NCBI GenBank assembly: GCA_002704915.1
Contig: PAIP01000019.1
Coordinates: 1-32,708 of the forward strand
Source of the DNA: Parvularcula sp.
GTDB lineage: Bacteria > Pseudomonadota > Alphaproteobacteria > Caulobacterales > Parvularculaceae
Reading direction: 5' to 3'
DNA: 32,708 bases
In this document: positions 16,631 to 26,600 of the stretch, in pieces
How the letters are laid out: the number at the start of each line of letters is the position of its first letter
How positions within the stretch are numbered: position 1 is the first letter of the stretch
Program-made: the position numbers and the translations under genes
Notes under the pieces: generated by a model
Seen by the model: only the letters and a program-made list of their open reading frames with translations
Told to the model about the DNA's origin: nothing
Database searches by the model: none

Positions 16631-17653
16631 ATGGAAGACGAGTTGATCCTGCCGCGCGCACGCGCCAATCAGATCGGTCGTGAGACCCTCGAGCGCCGCC
16701 TGCGTGCGGCGATGGGAGAGGGGGCGCTGACCCATGGCTGGATCCTTGCGGGACCTGAAGGCGCGGGGAAAGCCACCCTTGCCTATCGGATCGCACGTGC
16801 GCTGCTGGACCCTTCTTCGCTTAGCAACGACACAACTCTGGACATGCCGGAGTCGAGCCGCGTCTTTCGCCTTATTTCCGGGGGAGCGCATCCGGACGTT
16901 TACGTCGCTGAGCGGCTCTATGATGAAAAAAAAGATCGGCGCCAGTCTGAAATTACTGTGGAAACCATTCGCCAGTTGACGAGCTTTCTGAGCCGGACGG
17001 CGTCCGGCGGCGGCGCTCGCATCGCAATTGTCGACACGGCCGACGATATGAACCGCAATGCTGCAAACGCATTGCTGAAAGCCCTCGAAGAGCCGCCGAA
17101 AGGCGCGACACTGCTGCTTCTTTCGACGGCGCCCGGCAGGCTTCTGCCGACTATTCGCTCCCGCTGTCGCCGTGTTGATCTTGCGCCCGTCGCCAATGAT
17201 GAAATTGTGCGACTGTTACAGGACGAAGGTGTAAGCGCCGCGGATGCAAAGAACATAGCAGATCATGCGCGCGGCCGTCCTGGCTACGCGATGATGCTTG
17301 CCGCCGGGGACGGGGGCGAGGCGATTTCGCTCGCACACAAATTCTTACAAAGGGCGCAGCAGGGCGGCGATCTCTCGCGCATTATTTCCGGCGTTTCCGG
17401 CAAAGGCGGTGAAACGCGCTGGCCGGTTTTTCGGGACACGATTATTGCGAGCCTGAGCGACGCCTCGCGGGCGGCCGCGACACAGGGCGCGGCCCAAGGG
17501 TTTGACGGCGCTGATGCGAGCGATTTGCTCAATGCCTGGCAGGCAGTTTCCGCTCTCGCCGGACGGGGGGAAGCGCTTAACATCGATCGCGGCCAGCTGA
17601 TAGAGGCTATGGCGTTCGACATGCGCGCGGCGCTAAGGCAAAAGGCTGCCTGA
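16631..17653 (+). CDS. holB: DNA polymerase III subunit delta'
   Basis: A 340-residue clamp-loader subunit of the AAA+ class. A P-loop-like GPEGAGKAT occupies 41-49. The conserved delta'/gamma block with NRNAANALLKALEEPP and a sensor/arginine-finger region LLPTIRSRCRRVDL follows near residues 140-185. Two helical C-terminal domains complete it. It belongs to the DnaX complex that opens and loads the beta sliding clamp. The segment between the P-loop and the sensor lacks the cysteine cluster of the zinc module found in gamma/tau. It follows tmk by 44 bp, in the order common in alphaproteobacteria. A short dyad TAGGT-aaa-ACCTA overlaps the start codon. Confidence 0.93.
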   Translation: MEDELILPRARANQIGRETLERRLRAAMGEGALTHGWILAGPEGAGKATLAYRIARALLDPSSLSNDTTLDMPESSRVFRLISGGAHPDVYVAERLYDEKKDRRQSEITVETIRQLTSFLSRTASGGGARIAIVDTADDMNRNAANALLKALEEPPKGATLLLLSTAPGRLLPTIRSRCRRVDLAPVANDEIVRLLQDEGVSAADAKNIADHARGRPGYAMMLAAGDGGEAISLAHKFLQRAQQGGDLSRIISGVSGKGGETRWPVFRDTIIASLSDASRAAATQGAAQGFDGADASDLLNAWQAVSALAGRGEALNIDRGQLIEAMAFDMRAALRQKAA

Positions 17654-17659
17654 CTTCCC

Positions 17660-18451
17660 ATGTTTGTAGACAGTCACGTTAATCTGCACTCGGAGAAATA
17701 CGCCGCTGATCTTGGTGACGTCATCGCCCGCGCGCGTGAGGCCGGGGTTGAGGCGATGCTGACAATCTCGGATCAATTATCATCTACAGACGCGATAAAA
17801 GCGATTGCGGCGAAGGATCCGCTGATTTGGCGCAGCGTCGGGGTCCATCCGCATCACGCCAAGGATTATGCAGACCTCACAGCGGAAACGCTGATTTCTA
17901 TGGCGGACGATGATAATGTCGTCGGGATTGGCGAATGCGGCCTCGACTTCTACTACGAATATTCAGACCGAAAAGTTCAGGAATCCGTCTTCCGCGCGCA
18001 TATCAACGCCTCGCAGGAGACCGGGCTTCCGCTTATCATTCACACCCGCGACGCCGATGACGCGACCCGTGACATGCTTATGCGCAAATGCCGGGAAGGG
18101 GCGTTCACCCCCCTGCTCCATTGCTATACCGGCGGACCGGACCTCGCCCGGGCGGCGCTCGACTTAGGCGGCTATATTTCTTTTTCGGGTATTATAACTT
18201 TTAAAAACGCGGCAGACGTGCGCACCATAGCTGAGATGGCGCCGCTCGACCGGATCATCGTTGAAACCGATTGTCCGTATCTGGCGCCTGTCCCCATGAG
18301 AGGGCGGCGCAATGAACCGGCTTATGTCGTGCATGTCGCCGAGAAGCTTGCAGAAATTAAAGGCGTAGACGTTGATGAAATTGAACGGGTGACAACCGAT
18401 AATTTCTTTCGGCTGTTTGCCAAAGCGCGTGATCCGCGCAAGCCGTCATGA
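17660..18451 (+). CDS. tatD: TatD-family metal-dependent hydrolase (DNase)
   Basis: A 263-residue TatD-family TIM-barrel hydrolase. Metal-site residues visible are Glu92 (GIGECGLDF), His128 (IIHTRD), His154 (LLHCYTGG) and Asp204 (ETDCPYLAP). The usual first HxH is altered: the start reads DSHVNLH, so the second ligand position is Asn8. Escherichia coli TatD itself, as I recall, also has VNL here, so the change is compatible with activity. Proteins of this family are metal-dependent 3'-5' DNases or DNA repair nucleases. It starts 6 bp after holB and its end overlaps the next start by 4 bp. The metG gene that often lies between holB and tatD is absent here. Confidence 0.92.
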   Translation: MFVDSHVNLHSEKYAADLGDVIARAREAGVEAMLTISDQLSSTDAIKAIAAKDPLIWRSVGVHPHHAKDYADLTAETLISMADDDNVVGIGECGLDFYYEYSDRKVQESVFRAHINASQETGLPLIIHTRDADDATRDMLMRKCREGAFTPLLHCYTGGPDLARAALDLGGYISFSGIITFKNAADVRTIAEMAPLDRIIVETDCPYLAPVPMRGRRNEPAYVVHVAEKLAEIKGVDVDEIERVTTDNFFRLFAKARDPRKPS

Positions 18452-19293
18452 CAGCTAGATTACGTGTCACCATACTTGGCAGCGGGTCCTCCGGCGGCGT
18501 CCCGCGCTTTGGCGGTCCGGACGGCATGGGCGACTGGGGGGCGTGCGATCCCGACGAGCCGAAAAACCGCCGGTCGCGATGTTCGATTCTCGTACAGCGC
18601 GAGCACCCGGAATACGGCTTTGCGCCGAATAAGGTAACGTCTGTTCTGGTGGATACATCCCCGGACATGAGGGCCCAATTGTTGGCGGCGCGTTGTTCAC
18701 GCCTCGACGCTGTTCTTTATACGCATGATCACGCCGATCAGAGCCACGGCATCGATGATTTGCGTGTTTTTGCTTTGCAGATGCGGCGGCGCATTCCGGT
18801 TTATATTGATGATGAGACGGGCGGGGCGATTGTCGATCGGTTTCACTATTGTTTCGAGCAGGCGCCCGGCAGTTATTATCCGCCAATTCTTGAAAGAAAA
18901 AACATGCCGTCTTGCGGCGAAGCGTTTGCCATTGACGGGCCATCCGGGCCGATACCGGTAACGGCTTTCCTGCAATATCATGGCGGCGTCAATTCGCTAG
19001 GCTTCCGTTTTGGCGATATCGCTTATTCCAGCGATGCCGTCGGGCTTCCTGAAGACAGCTTTGCGACCTTGTCCGGCGTTAAAGTGTGGATCGTGGATGC
19101 CCTGCAATACAAGCCCCATAAAACGCATGCTCATCTTGATCTGACCCTGGAATGGCTGGCTCGCGTGCGGCCGGAACAGGGTATTTTGACTAACCTGCAC
19201 ATCCACATGGATTATCGGACATTGAAAAATGAGCTTCCCGAGTGGGTTGAACCGGCTTATGACGGGTTGACGATTACGGGAAATGTTGAATAA
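18448..19293 (+). CDS. MBL-fold metallo-hydrolase (PhnP-like)
   Basis: A 281-residue metallo-beta-lactamase-fold protein. The N-terminal GSGSSGGVPRFGG and the metal motif THDHADQSHG (THxHxDH type, from residue 92) are typical of the PhnP/RNase Z-like group of phosphodiesterases. Later ligands are likely in QYHGG, SSDA and the C-terminal LHIHMDY. PhnP-type enzymes cleave cyclic ribose phosphates, but the gene following tatD in alphaproteobacteria is normally only annotated as an MBL-fold hydrolase. The start codon overlaps the tatD stop as ATGA. It is the last gene of the rlpA operon. No clear terminator follows it; only a short CCCC-aaaa-GGGG hairpin at 19430-19443 without a T run. Confidence 0.9.
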   Translation: MTARLRVTILGSGSSGGVPRFGGPDGMGDWGACDPDEPKNRRSRCSILVQREHPEYGFAPNKVTSVLVDTSPDMRAQLLAARCSRLDAVLYTHDHADQSHGIDDLRVFALQMRRRIPVYIDDETGGAIVDRFHYCFEQAPGSYYPPILERKNMPSCGEAFAIDGPSGPIPVTAFLQYHGGVNSLGFRFGDIAYSSDAVGLPEDSFATLSGVKVWIVDALQYKPHKTHAHLDLTLEWLARVRPEQGILTNLHIHMDYRTLKNELPEWVEPAYDGLTITGNVE

Positions 19294-19494
19294 CAGATTG
19301 TGGATATACGACAGGGGTGCCGGAATAGTTTAATAATATCAAATAAATAATGCTAACCATGGCAAAGGCCGCGAATAATAGTGACCCGAAATAGCGGCGT
19401 GAAGAATTTGGCGCCTGTTTCGCAGTTTCGCCCCAAAAGGGGCCAAAAATAGAGTACTGTTTCTCTCCAGTTGGGTAGGGTTTGCGATTAGGCG

Positions 19495-20334
19495 ATGGCT
19501 CTTGAATATCATATTCCTCGAGCGGATCTTCGAGATCATGTACGCGCCTATTACTATTTCTCGACAGAAGAACGGACGATTCAGCCGCTTTGTGCGGAAA
19601 TGGGGAATATCCGCGTAGTTTTGGGCGGGGGCGGCATCCTGCACACGCCTGATGGCCAGAAACAGCATATCACGTCGGCCTTTCTGCTTGGGCCCACCAT
19701 GGGCGCATATTGTATGGAGGCAGAAGCTGGCACGCGCGTTTTCGGCATCGGCATTCGTCCAAAAGGATGGGTCACGCTGTGCGGGATCAATGCAGAAGAA
19801 GCGACTGACAGAGTCATTGATCTCACGTCATTTGCCGGGGGGCTGGCGCGCTCCACGATTGATGAAATGCGCAATGCGCGCAGTCTTGACGATATGGCGG
19901 TGGCGGCGGATCGCTTTTTCGCCAATCTTGTGGCGCGACGCATCGCGCGTCGGCGTGTCAGCTCATATCCTGAAGCGCTGGCACATTGGCTTCTCGATCC
20001 AAATGATCTCAGCGTGGATACGCTGATTGCCATGATGGACGTCTCCAGGCGGCAGACCGATCGGATCGCAAAGACATATTTCGGCGCATCGCCGAAATTC
20101 TTGCAGCGTAAATATCGCGCTTTGCGCGCCGCTGACCGTATTCGGGCCGGTGAACTCGACTGGATGACCGCCGCTGGGGACAGCTATTACGATCAGTCTC
20201 ATTTTATCAAAGAATTCAAAACCTTCGTCGGTGTGACGCCGAGCCAGTTCATTGGCAACCAAGCTCAGTTGATCACTGAGATCCAGTCAAAACGGCACGT
20301 AGAATCGTTGCCGATGCCGCTGGCCAGTTTCTAA
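19495..20334 (+). CDS. AraC-family transcriptional regulator (DUF6597-like sensor domain)
   Basis: A 279-residue regulator. Residues 1 to about 150 form a beta-rich sensor region (HVRAYYYFSTEE, then ILHTPDGQKQHI, then GTRVFGIGIRPKG) of the kind found in AraC proteins with a DUF6597-type N-terminus. Residues about 175-270 hold the two-helix-turn-helix AraC domain: LSVDTLIAMMDVSRRQTDRI, then the linker SPKFLQRKYRALRAADRI, and the second motif YYDQSHFIKEFKTFVGVTPS. The last block is highly typical. The target and ligand are unknown. It stands alone, 201 bp after the MBL gene, and converges on the giant RTX gene across 299 bp of structured non-coding DNA. Confidence 0.9.
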   Translation: MALEYHIPRADLRDHVRAYYYFSTEERTIQPLCAEMGNIRVVLGGGGILHTPDGQKQHITSAFLLGPTMGAYCMEAEAGTRVFGIGIRPKGWVTLCGINAEEATDRVIDLTSFAGGLARSTIDEMRNARSLDDMAVAADRFFANLVARRIARRRVSSYPEALAHWLLDPNDLSVDTLIAMMDVSRRQTDRIAKTYFGASPKFLQRKYRALRAADRIRAGELDWMTAAGDSYYDQSHFIKEFKTFVGVTPSQFIGNQAQLITEIQSKRHVESLPMPLASF

Positions 20335-20372
20335 AGCCTGCAAAGTTCTGCCTAGATGGCCAATATTTCCTA

Positions 20373-20395
20373 TAGCGCCCTAGAACTGGGCGCTA
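20373..20395. repeat. Inverted repeat TAGCGCCC / GGGCGCTA
   Basis: Perfect 8-bp arms around a 7-base loop (TAGAACT). The loop and right part of the left arm are shared with the 20378-20414 repeat, so only one hairpin can form at a time. Confidence 0.6.
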
Positions 20396-20414
20396 GCCTA
20401 CATGCGTTCTAGGG
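20378..20414. repeat. Inverted repeat CCCTAGAAC / GTTCTAGGG
   Basis: Perfect 9-bp arms around a 19-base loop. The left arm overlaps the 20373-20395 hairpin and the loop contains that hairpin's right arm. Confidence 0.55.
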
Positions 20415-20484
20415 AGAGAACACCGTTCCGTAGCCTTTGCTGGGGGGAGAGACCGGCGGGGGAAAGGCTTCGGAGATTACACGG

Positions 20485-20522
20485 GAGCGCGTCAGCGTCG
20501 CCGCCGCGATGTTGACGCGCTC
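20485..20522. repeat. Inverted repeat GAGCGCGTCA / TGACGCGCTC
   Basis: Perfect 10-bp GC-rich arms around an 18-base loop, with no flanking T run. It is the strongest stem in this intergenic stretch. Confidence 0.6.
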
Positions 20523-20633
20523 TCGGTGCATATAGGGCTGGCTTTCCACCACATTAAATTTGCGACAATATAAATTGTGCGACTTATTGTTTGCGCGTGG
20601 ATGGGCTGCAAATTCACGCCGCTTGTGTCATCC

Positions 20634-23600
20634 CTAGTAAGTCAGTTGCTCGATTTCGGTGAAATTGATCACTGACCCATCATTGAGCGATATTGAGCCG
20701 GCAGCGTCATCTGTGAAGATGATCGTGTCGTCAGTCACGGAGCTAATCGCGCCTTCGGTCAGATCGACGGTCCAGTCGGTTCCGAATTCGCCAACCGGTG
20801 CAGCGCCGTCAGTGAGGTCAATGACATCCGTCCAGCCTGCGCCGCCCGAAATCTCATCCGAGCCATCGCCCATTGCATAGACAAAGACGTCAGAGCCGTC
20901 GCCGCCGACCATCATGTCCTCACCCTGACCGCCTGTGATGGTGTCGTCGCCGGCGCCGCCGTAAATGACGTCATCGCCCGCGCCGCCGGTCTGCACATTG
21001 GCGTCCGCATCGCCGTAAAGCTGCTGTGTCGCCGTGCTTTCCGGCTGGACGTCAATGGTGAGCGTCTCCTGATAGATCGCGCCATGTTCGTCGGTCACTT
21101 CGACAATGATTTCATGAGATGACTGTGCGTCGTAGTCGAGCGCCATGCCGTCCTTAACTTTCACCTGGTCTCCGTTGATCTCGAAAAGCCCGGAAACATC
21201 CTCGGTGATAGCGTATGTGGCCGCAGCGCCAGCGTCTGCGTCGATGGAAGAAAGGCTTCCGACAATGGCTCCCTCTTCGCCGGACACCGGTCCCTCGACA
21301 GGCTCTGCAAACTGCGCCGACACGACAGCGCTGACGCCATCGGGACCGTTGTCATCGGGATTGTTCACCGTCACCGTATTCATTCCGTCGACGAGAGACG
21401 GCGCTGTGAAATCGCCGTTGACAAGTGTCATCGTCTCGTAAGCTCCGGATGATGGCGTGCGTGTTGCGAGGATTTCGACGCCTTCACTGGTGATTTGCGC
21501 GACCAGTCGAGGCGAACCGTCGTCATTCGCCACCCAGGGCGTATCGATCGGCGCCCCGTCTCCAAACTGAAGGAATGCTTGGGTCGCAGCATCATAAACA
21601 TTGGATTGCAGCTGAACCGTCTCGTTTGTAAGCGACTGGCCATTCACAAAGAGCTCAAAAGAGTTGTCAATGGTGGCGAACGAAATCGTAATTGCCGCGC
21701 TCCCATCTATCGCCCCGGAGAGATCTACTTGCGCGGTGTCTGAGCCCCCGCCATCCGCGATATCGATATTCGCATCAGAAACAGACGCATCCGTCAGACG
21801 AGCATTTGACGCCAGCTCCAAAGAAATATCTGTCGGCGGCGTATTGAGTATGTTTTCGACACCGATTGTCTGATCGGCGAATTCGAAGTTTTCAGTCGTT
21901 CGCACAATGTCGACGCCGTCTGGAGAGTCGGCGCGATTGTCCGTCACCTGATAGGATTCCTCGTCGATCTGCTCGATCGTGTAGTCGGCGCGATTCCCGG
22001 AGAATACAACAGTGTCAACGCCCTCTTCTCCCGAGATCAGATCAGCGCCGCTTGTTCCTGTCAGACGATCGCTTCCATCCGTGCCCGTGATCTCCGAGAT
22101 ATCGGATACTTGAACCGCGACTGTCATCTGTGTGGTCTCGCCATTCTCGGCGATGGCTTCGATGACAACCTCGTGGCTATGCTGCGCTTCATAGTCGAAC
22201 GCGGCGCCATCTTTTAGTTTCAGCTGATTGCCGTCGATTTCAAAAAGATCTGAAGAATCGTCGACGATCGCGAAATTAGAGATGGGCTCGCCTGTAACGC
22301 GATCAGTGGCGGACAAGGCGCCAATCATCGCGCCCGGATCGTTCTCAGCGACAAGCGGCGTCGCTGAGTTGACGCTGTTCTGAACTGCAGCGCCATTCGT
22401 GAGTTGAAGGTCATTGGCGCCCACTAGGTCCTCAATGGCGCCGTTACTTTCAGCATTCATAACCCAGTTGTTAACAAGGCCAGGTTCCGTGTCTGGGCTG
22501 CCAATCGGCGCACCCAGATTATCGGCAATTTCAACATCGCTGCGCGCATAGTCGAATATGCGCACCTCAGCGATTTCGCCTTCAAAAACCTGCCTGATAT
22601 CGAAAGCGCCGCCTTCCGCATCCTGTTCCTGTCCAAACGCAAGCGTTCCGTTAGCTTTCAGGTCACGAATGTCGACGGTCGAGTCGAAAGCCATCTCACC
22701 ATCGACATAGACTTTTAATTCATTTGACGCCTGATCCCATGTGAACGAGACCTGATGTTCGTTCCCATCCAGAAGCTCTGCATTATCGACGCCCGTATTG
22801 ATTTTTTTTCCGGCAAGGTAAAGATGGAGCTTGCCGCTCGACCCTTCGAGCCATATCAACGCTTCATTATCCGAACCGTCGCTCGCGGAATAAGAAAACA
22901 ACGGTGTTCCATTGCCAACATCGGTCTGTTGTGAAGAAAAGCGCACTTCCACAGTCAAGGCGTCGGTCGGGAAGCTTTCCAGGTCGGACGCAATAGCAGC
23001 ATCGTCAATTCCGCCATCCTGATTCAGGGACAAAACTTTTTCCGCAGAGGCAGGATCAAGTGCAAAATCGATGGGAGATTCATTTTCGTTAGCGACGTTG
23101 ACCGTAAAGGTTTGCTGCGCAGATTCGCCACCAGAACCGTCCGCTTCGATGACGATTTCATAGACGTCCTGCGTTTCATAATCCAGCGTGACGCCGTCTT
23201 TCAGTTTCAACTGGTTTCCGTCGATCTCAAAGGCGCCAGAAGGGTCGCTGACAATAGAAAAATTACTGACCGCTGAACCGGTGTCGGGGTCGGTCGCGGA
23301 CAGAACGCCGGCCACAGCGCCCGGGCGATTTTCAAGCACGGTTGGCGTGTCAAAGACCTCCCCGCCTTCCACAGAGGTGCCATTGATAAGTTGGAGATCA
23401 TCGGCGCCCACAAGGTCCGCAATAAATCCCCTATCAGAACTGCCCATCAGCCAGTTATTGACCAGTCCGGGCTCTGCTTCCGGGTCGGCAAGCGTTACGC
23501 CCGCATTTTCCGAAATTTCGATATGACTGCGCGCATAATCGAAAATCCGGACTTCCGCTATTTCACCCTGGAAAATCTGATCGACGTCAAAGCCGCCAGT

Positions 23601-26600
23601 TTCTGAGTCCTGTTCCTGACCAAAGGCAAGTGAGCCGCCCGCTTTCAGATCGCGGATACTGAGCATTGATTCAAAAGCAGAGTCGCCGTCTACATAAACG
23701 GCAAGCTCGTTCGTCGCCTGGTCCCAAGTGAAGGAAACCTGATGCTCCTCCCCGTCCAGCAGCGATGCATTAGACACGCCGGTATTGACTTTCTGTCCAG
23801 CGAGATAAAGGTGCAGATTGCCGCTGGAGCCTTCAAGCCAGATCAGCACCTCGTTGTTTGAGCCATCATTTGCCGCGTAAGAAAAGAGCGGTGCGCCGTC
23901 CCCCACATCGGTCTGATCGGAGGAGAAGCGAACCTCCACCGTAATGGCGTCGGTCGGAAAACTTTCCATATTTGCTGCGATTGCAGCATCGTCATTTCCG
24001 CCATCGGCGTTCAGAACCAGGCGTCCTTCGTTTGAAACCGAAGCCAGAGTAAATTCGACGGGCGCCTCATTGACATTGATAACCGGGACAGAAAATGATT
24101 GCGATATCGCCTCGCCATGTTCATCTGTCGCTGTAATGGTGACCGGGACCTCGGATTCAGATTCGTAATTGACATCGACGCCCTCTTTTAGCTTGAGGAT
24201 ATACCCGTCGGCGTCTTCAACGATTTCAAACCTGTCGTCACTTGCTGTAACGGCGATAACATCACCTTCAGCATCGGCAATGGAAAACCGTGCAGCGATG
24301 TCGCCTGAAGCATTCTCCGTCACGCCGAGCCTGTCCGCATCCGTAAATCCGGGCAAACGGAAAGACTCGCCGCCGATCACTTCAGAGGCGCCGCCTGTGT
24401 CCGGCCCCCCCCATGAAAGCTGAAGCGTCTGGGATCCGCCATTTTCAAAATAGCGAACCTCTATGTCGTGGGAACCTGCTTCCAGGTCCATCGTCACACT
24501 GCGTGTGCGGGTCGAGTGCAGGCCGTCATTGTCGAGAACCGCAACGCCGTCGATAAAAAGCATGCTGCCGTCATCGCTCGACATATCGAAAGTATAGGAG
24601 CCGCCCTCCTCGACCAAGAGCTGACCCTCATATTTTGCTGCGAAATAGTCGCCTGGAGCCCCGTCCCAGAAGCTCTCCTTGCCAGCCGTATAGTTCAGGC
24701 TGTCGACCACGCCCTCCGCATCGGGAACGGCGTCGAAGTCGACTTCATTGAGATCGCTGAGGGAATGCCCGACATCGAAATACGATGCTTGCAACCCCTC
24801 CCCGCCCACGATGGATATAGTCGGCGCGTGATTCACATCCTCGACAGCGATCGGCAGGCTTAGCGTATTGCTGGCCCCGCTCGCATCGGTCGCGGTGATT
24901 TCGACAATGAGTTCGTTTTCATGCTCGTAATCGATGCTGACGTCATCTTTAAGTTTGAGATAGAATGCGCTGTCCTGTTCTACAACTTCGAAGCGATCAT
25001 CGTTTACCGAAAATGAATGCGTATCGCCAATGTCCGGATCGACAACCGTGAGGCGCGCGATAATGGCGCCGGCCGCATCATCCGCGACGGTCAAGTTGTC
25101 GATAGAGTGGCCATGCTCGAATGAGGCGCCGTTTATGACTTCCGTAACGCCGCCTGTGTCTGGTCCCGACCACGCGAGCTGCAGCGTCTGCGAACCGCCA
25201 TTTTCAAAATAGCGGACCTCAATGTCGTGAGAGCCGGCATCCAGATCCAGCGTGGTCGTACGTGTGCGCGTGGAATGAAGGCCGTCATTATCGAGAACGG
25301 CGACGCCATCGATAAACAACATGCTGCCGTCGTCGCTGGCCATGTCGAAGGTATAAGCGCCACCCTCTTCAACAATGAGATTGCCCTCATACTTAGCTGC
25401 AAAGTAATTTCCGGGCGCGCCTTCCCAGAACAATTCGCCGCCGTCCATATAGTCGAGACTGTCAACGACGCCTCGCGCATCGGGCTCAGCATTGAAGTCA
25501 ACTTCATCAAGGTCACTGAGAGCATGACCGATATTGTAATAAGATGCTCGAAGCCCTGATTCACTTACGACATTCAGAATGGGAATTTCGTTTACATCGG
25601 TCACATTGATGGTAAAGCCGGCGGATGCAGACAGGCCGCCGGCGTCAGTGGCCGTAATGGTGAGGTCAACAGAGCCTGACGTCTCCGCGTCAAGAAACAC
25701 TCCTTCCTTTAATTTCAGGTCGTTTCCGACAACTTCAAACCTTTCATCCGAAACGATGAAAGAGATCGCGTCACCGGCGTCCGGATCGGCGATGAAAAGA
25801 GCCCCCACAGTTCCGCCAGGCATGTTTTCGGCGATATCCAGAGACGAAAGGCCGAGACCAAAAGGCGCTTCATTAGCGTTTGATACGTTGACCGTGAAGA
25901 CTTCGTCATAGGTGTTGCCGGCGCTGTCTGTGACACGCAAAGCCACGTCATGGCTTTCGCTCTGCTCAAAATCGAAAGACACGCCTTCTTTCAGTTTCAA
26001 CGTATTGCCATCAAGCTCAAATAGACCCGATTCGTCATTGATAATTGAAAAAACAAAACTCTCGTTTGCATCATTATCGACTGCAAGCAAATTGCCTATA
26101 ACAACGCTGCTCAGATTTTCAGCGATCGGCCCGCCCGAAAAAATAATATCGACTGGCGCTTCATTGGAGCGCGGCTGGTCAGACTCGGTTGACGGTTCAT
26201 CGTCTTCAGGGGGCGTAACTATATTATCGCCGCCGGCGTTGTTGTCTTCAGGAGATGTGATGATATCGCCATCAGAGCCCTTGCCGATTTCAGCACTGGT
26301 CGCCGCGATCACAGGTTCGCTGTTGCGGAAGCCCAATGCTTCATGTGCATGCTGATTTCCGGATTGAACTTCTGGCGCCAGATGATCAGAAACGGGATTG
26401 GCTAAAGCGCTGACTTCAAAGGCCTCTCCTTCTGTCGTCGCCTCTGGTGATTTTAACTCGTATGAAATGTTATCTAGGGCCTCGCCATTAAAGCCTGGCG
26501 GTTGTGTCAAACTCTGGCTGGAGTCATCTTCATCAAGATCGGCGTCACGCGAGGCTTGGCCGCGGTTTGACCTTCCCCCCATGAACGGATCGCTCTCATC

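Larger units (their letters stand above)
20335..20633. other. Gene-free convergent intergenic region rich in inverted repeats
   Basis: There is no open frame of merit on either strand. The region contains four inverted repeats: 20373-20395, 20378-20414 (overlapping the first and mutually exclusive with it), 20485-20522 and ACAAT-ataa-ATTGT at 20565-20578, the last flanked by a direct repeat TGCGAC (20561-20566, 20578-20583). None is followed by a T run on either strand, so a simple intrinsic terminator is not evident. It lies between the stops of the AraC gene and the giant RTX gene. A structured RNA or a factor-dependent termination zone would fit. Confidence 0.5.

Noticed and set aside
16619-16631. 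Palindrome TAGGT-aaa-ACCTA overlapping the holB start
   Set aside because: Short and isolated. It could arise by chance and there is no second copy, so I only mention it with holB.
19430-19443. GCCCC-aaaa-GGGGC hairpin after the MBL gene as operon terminator
   Set aside because: Only a 5-bp stem with no T run on the plus strand, and it lies 137 bp after the stop, so it is not convincing.
20830-21020. Regular GGxGxD-coding repeats as a possible tandem DNA repeat or CRISPR-like array
   Set aside because: They are in-frame RTX nonapeptide codons with varied bases. There are no spacers and no constant repeat.
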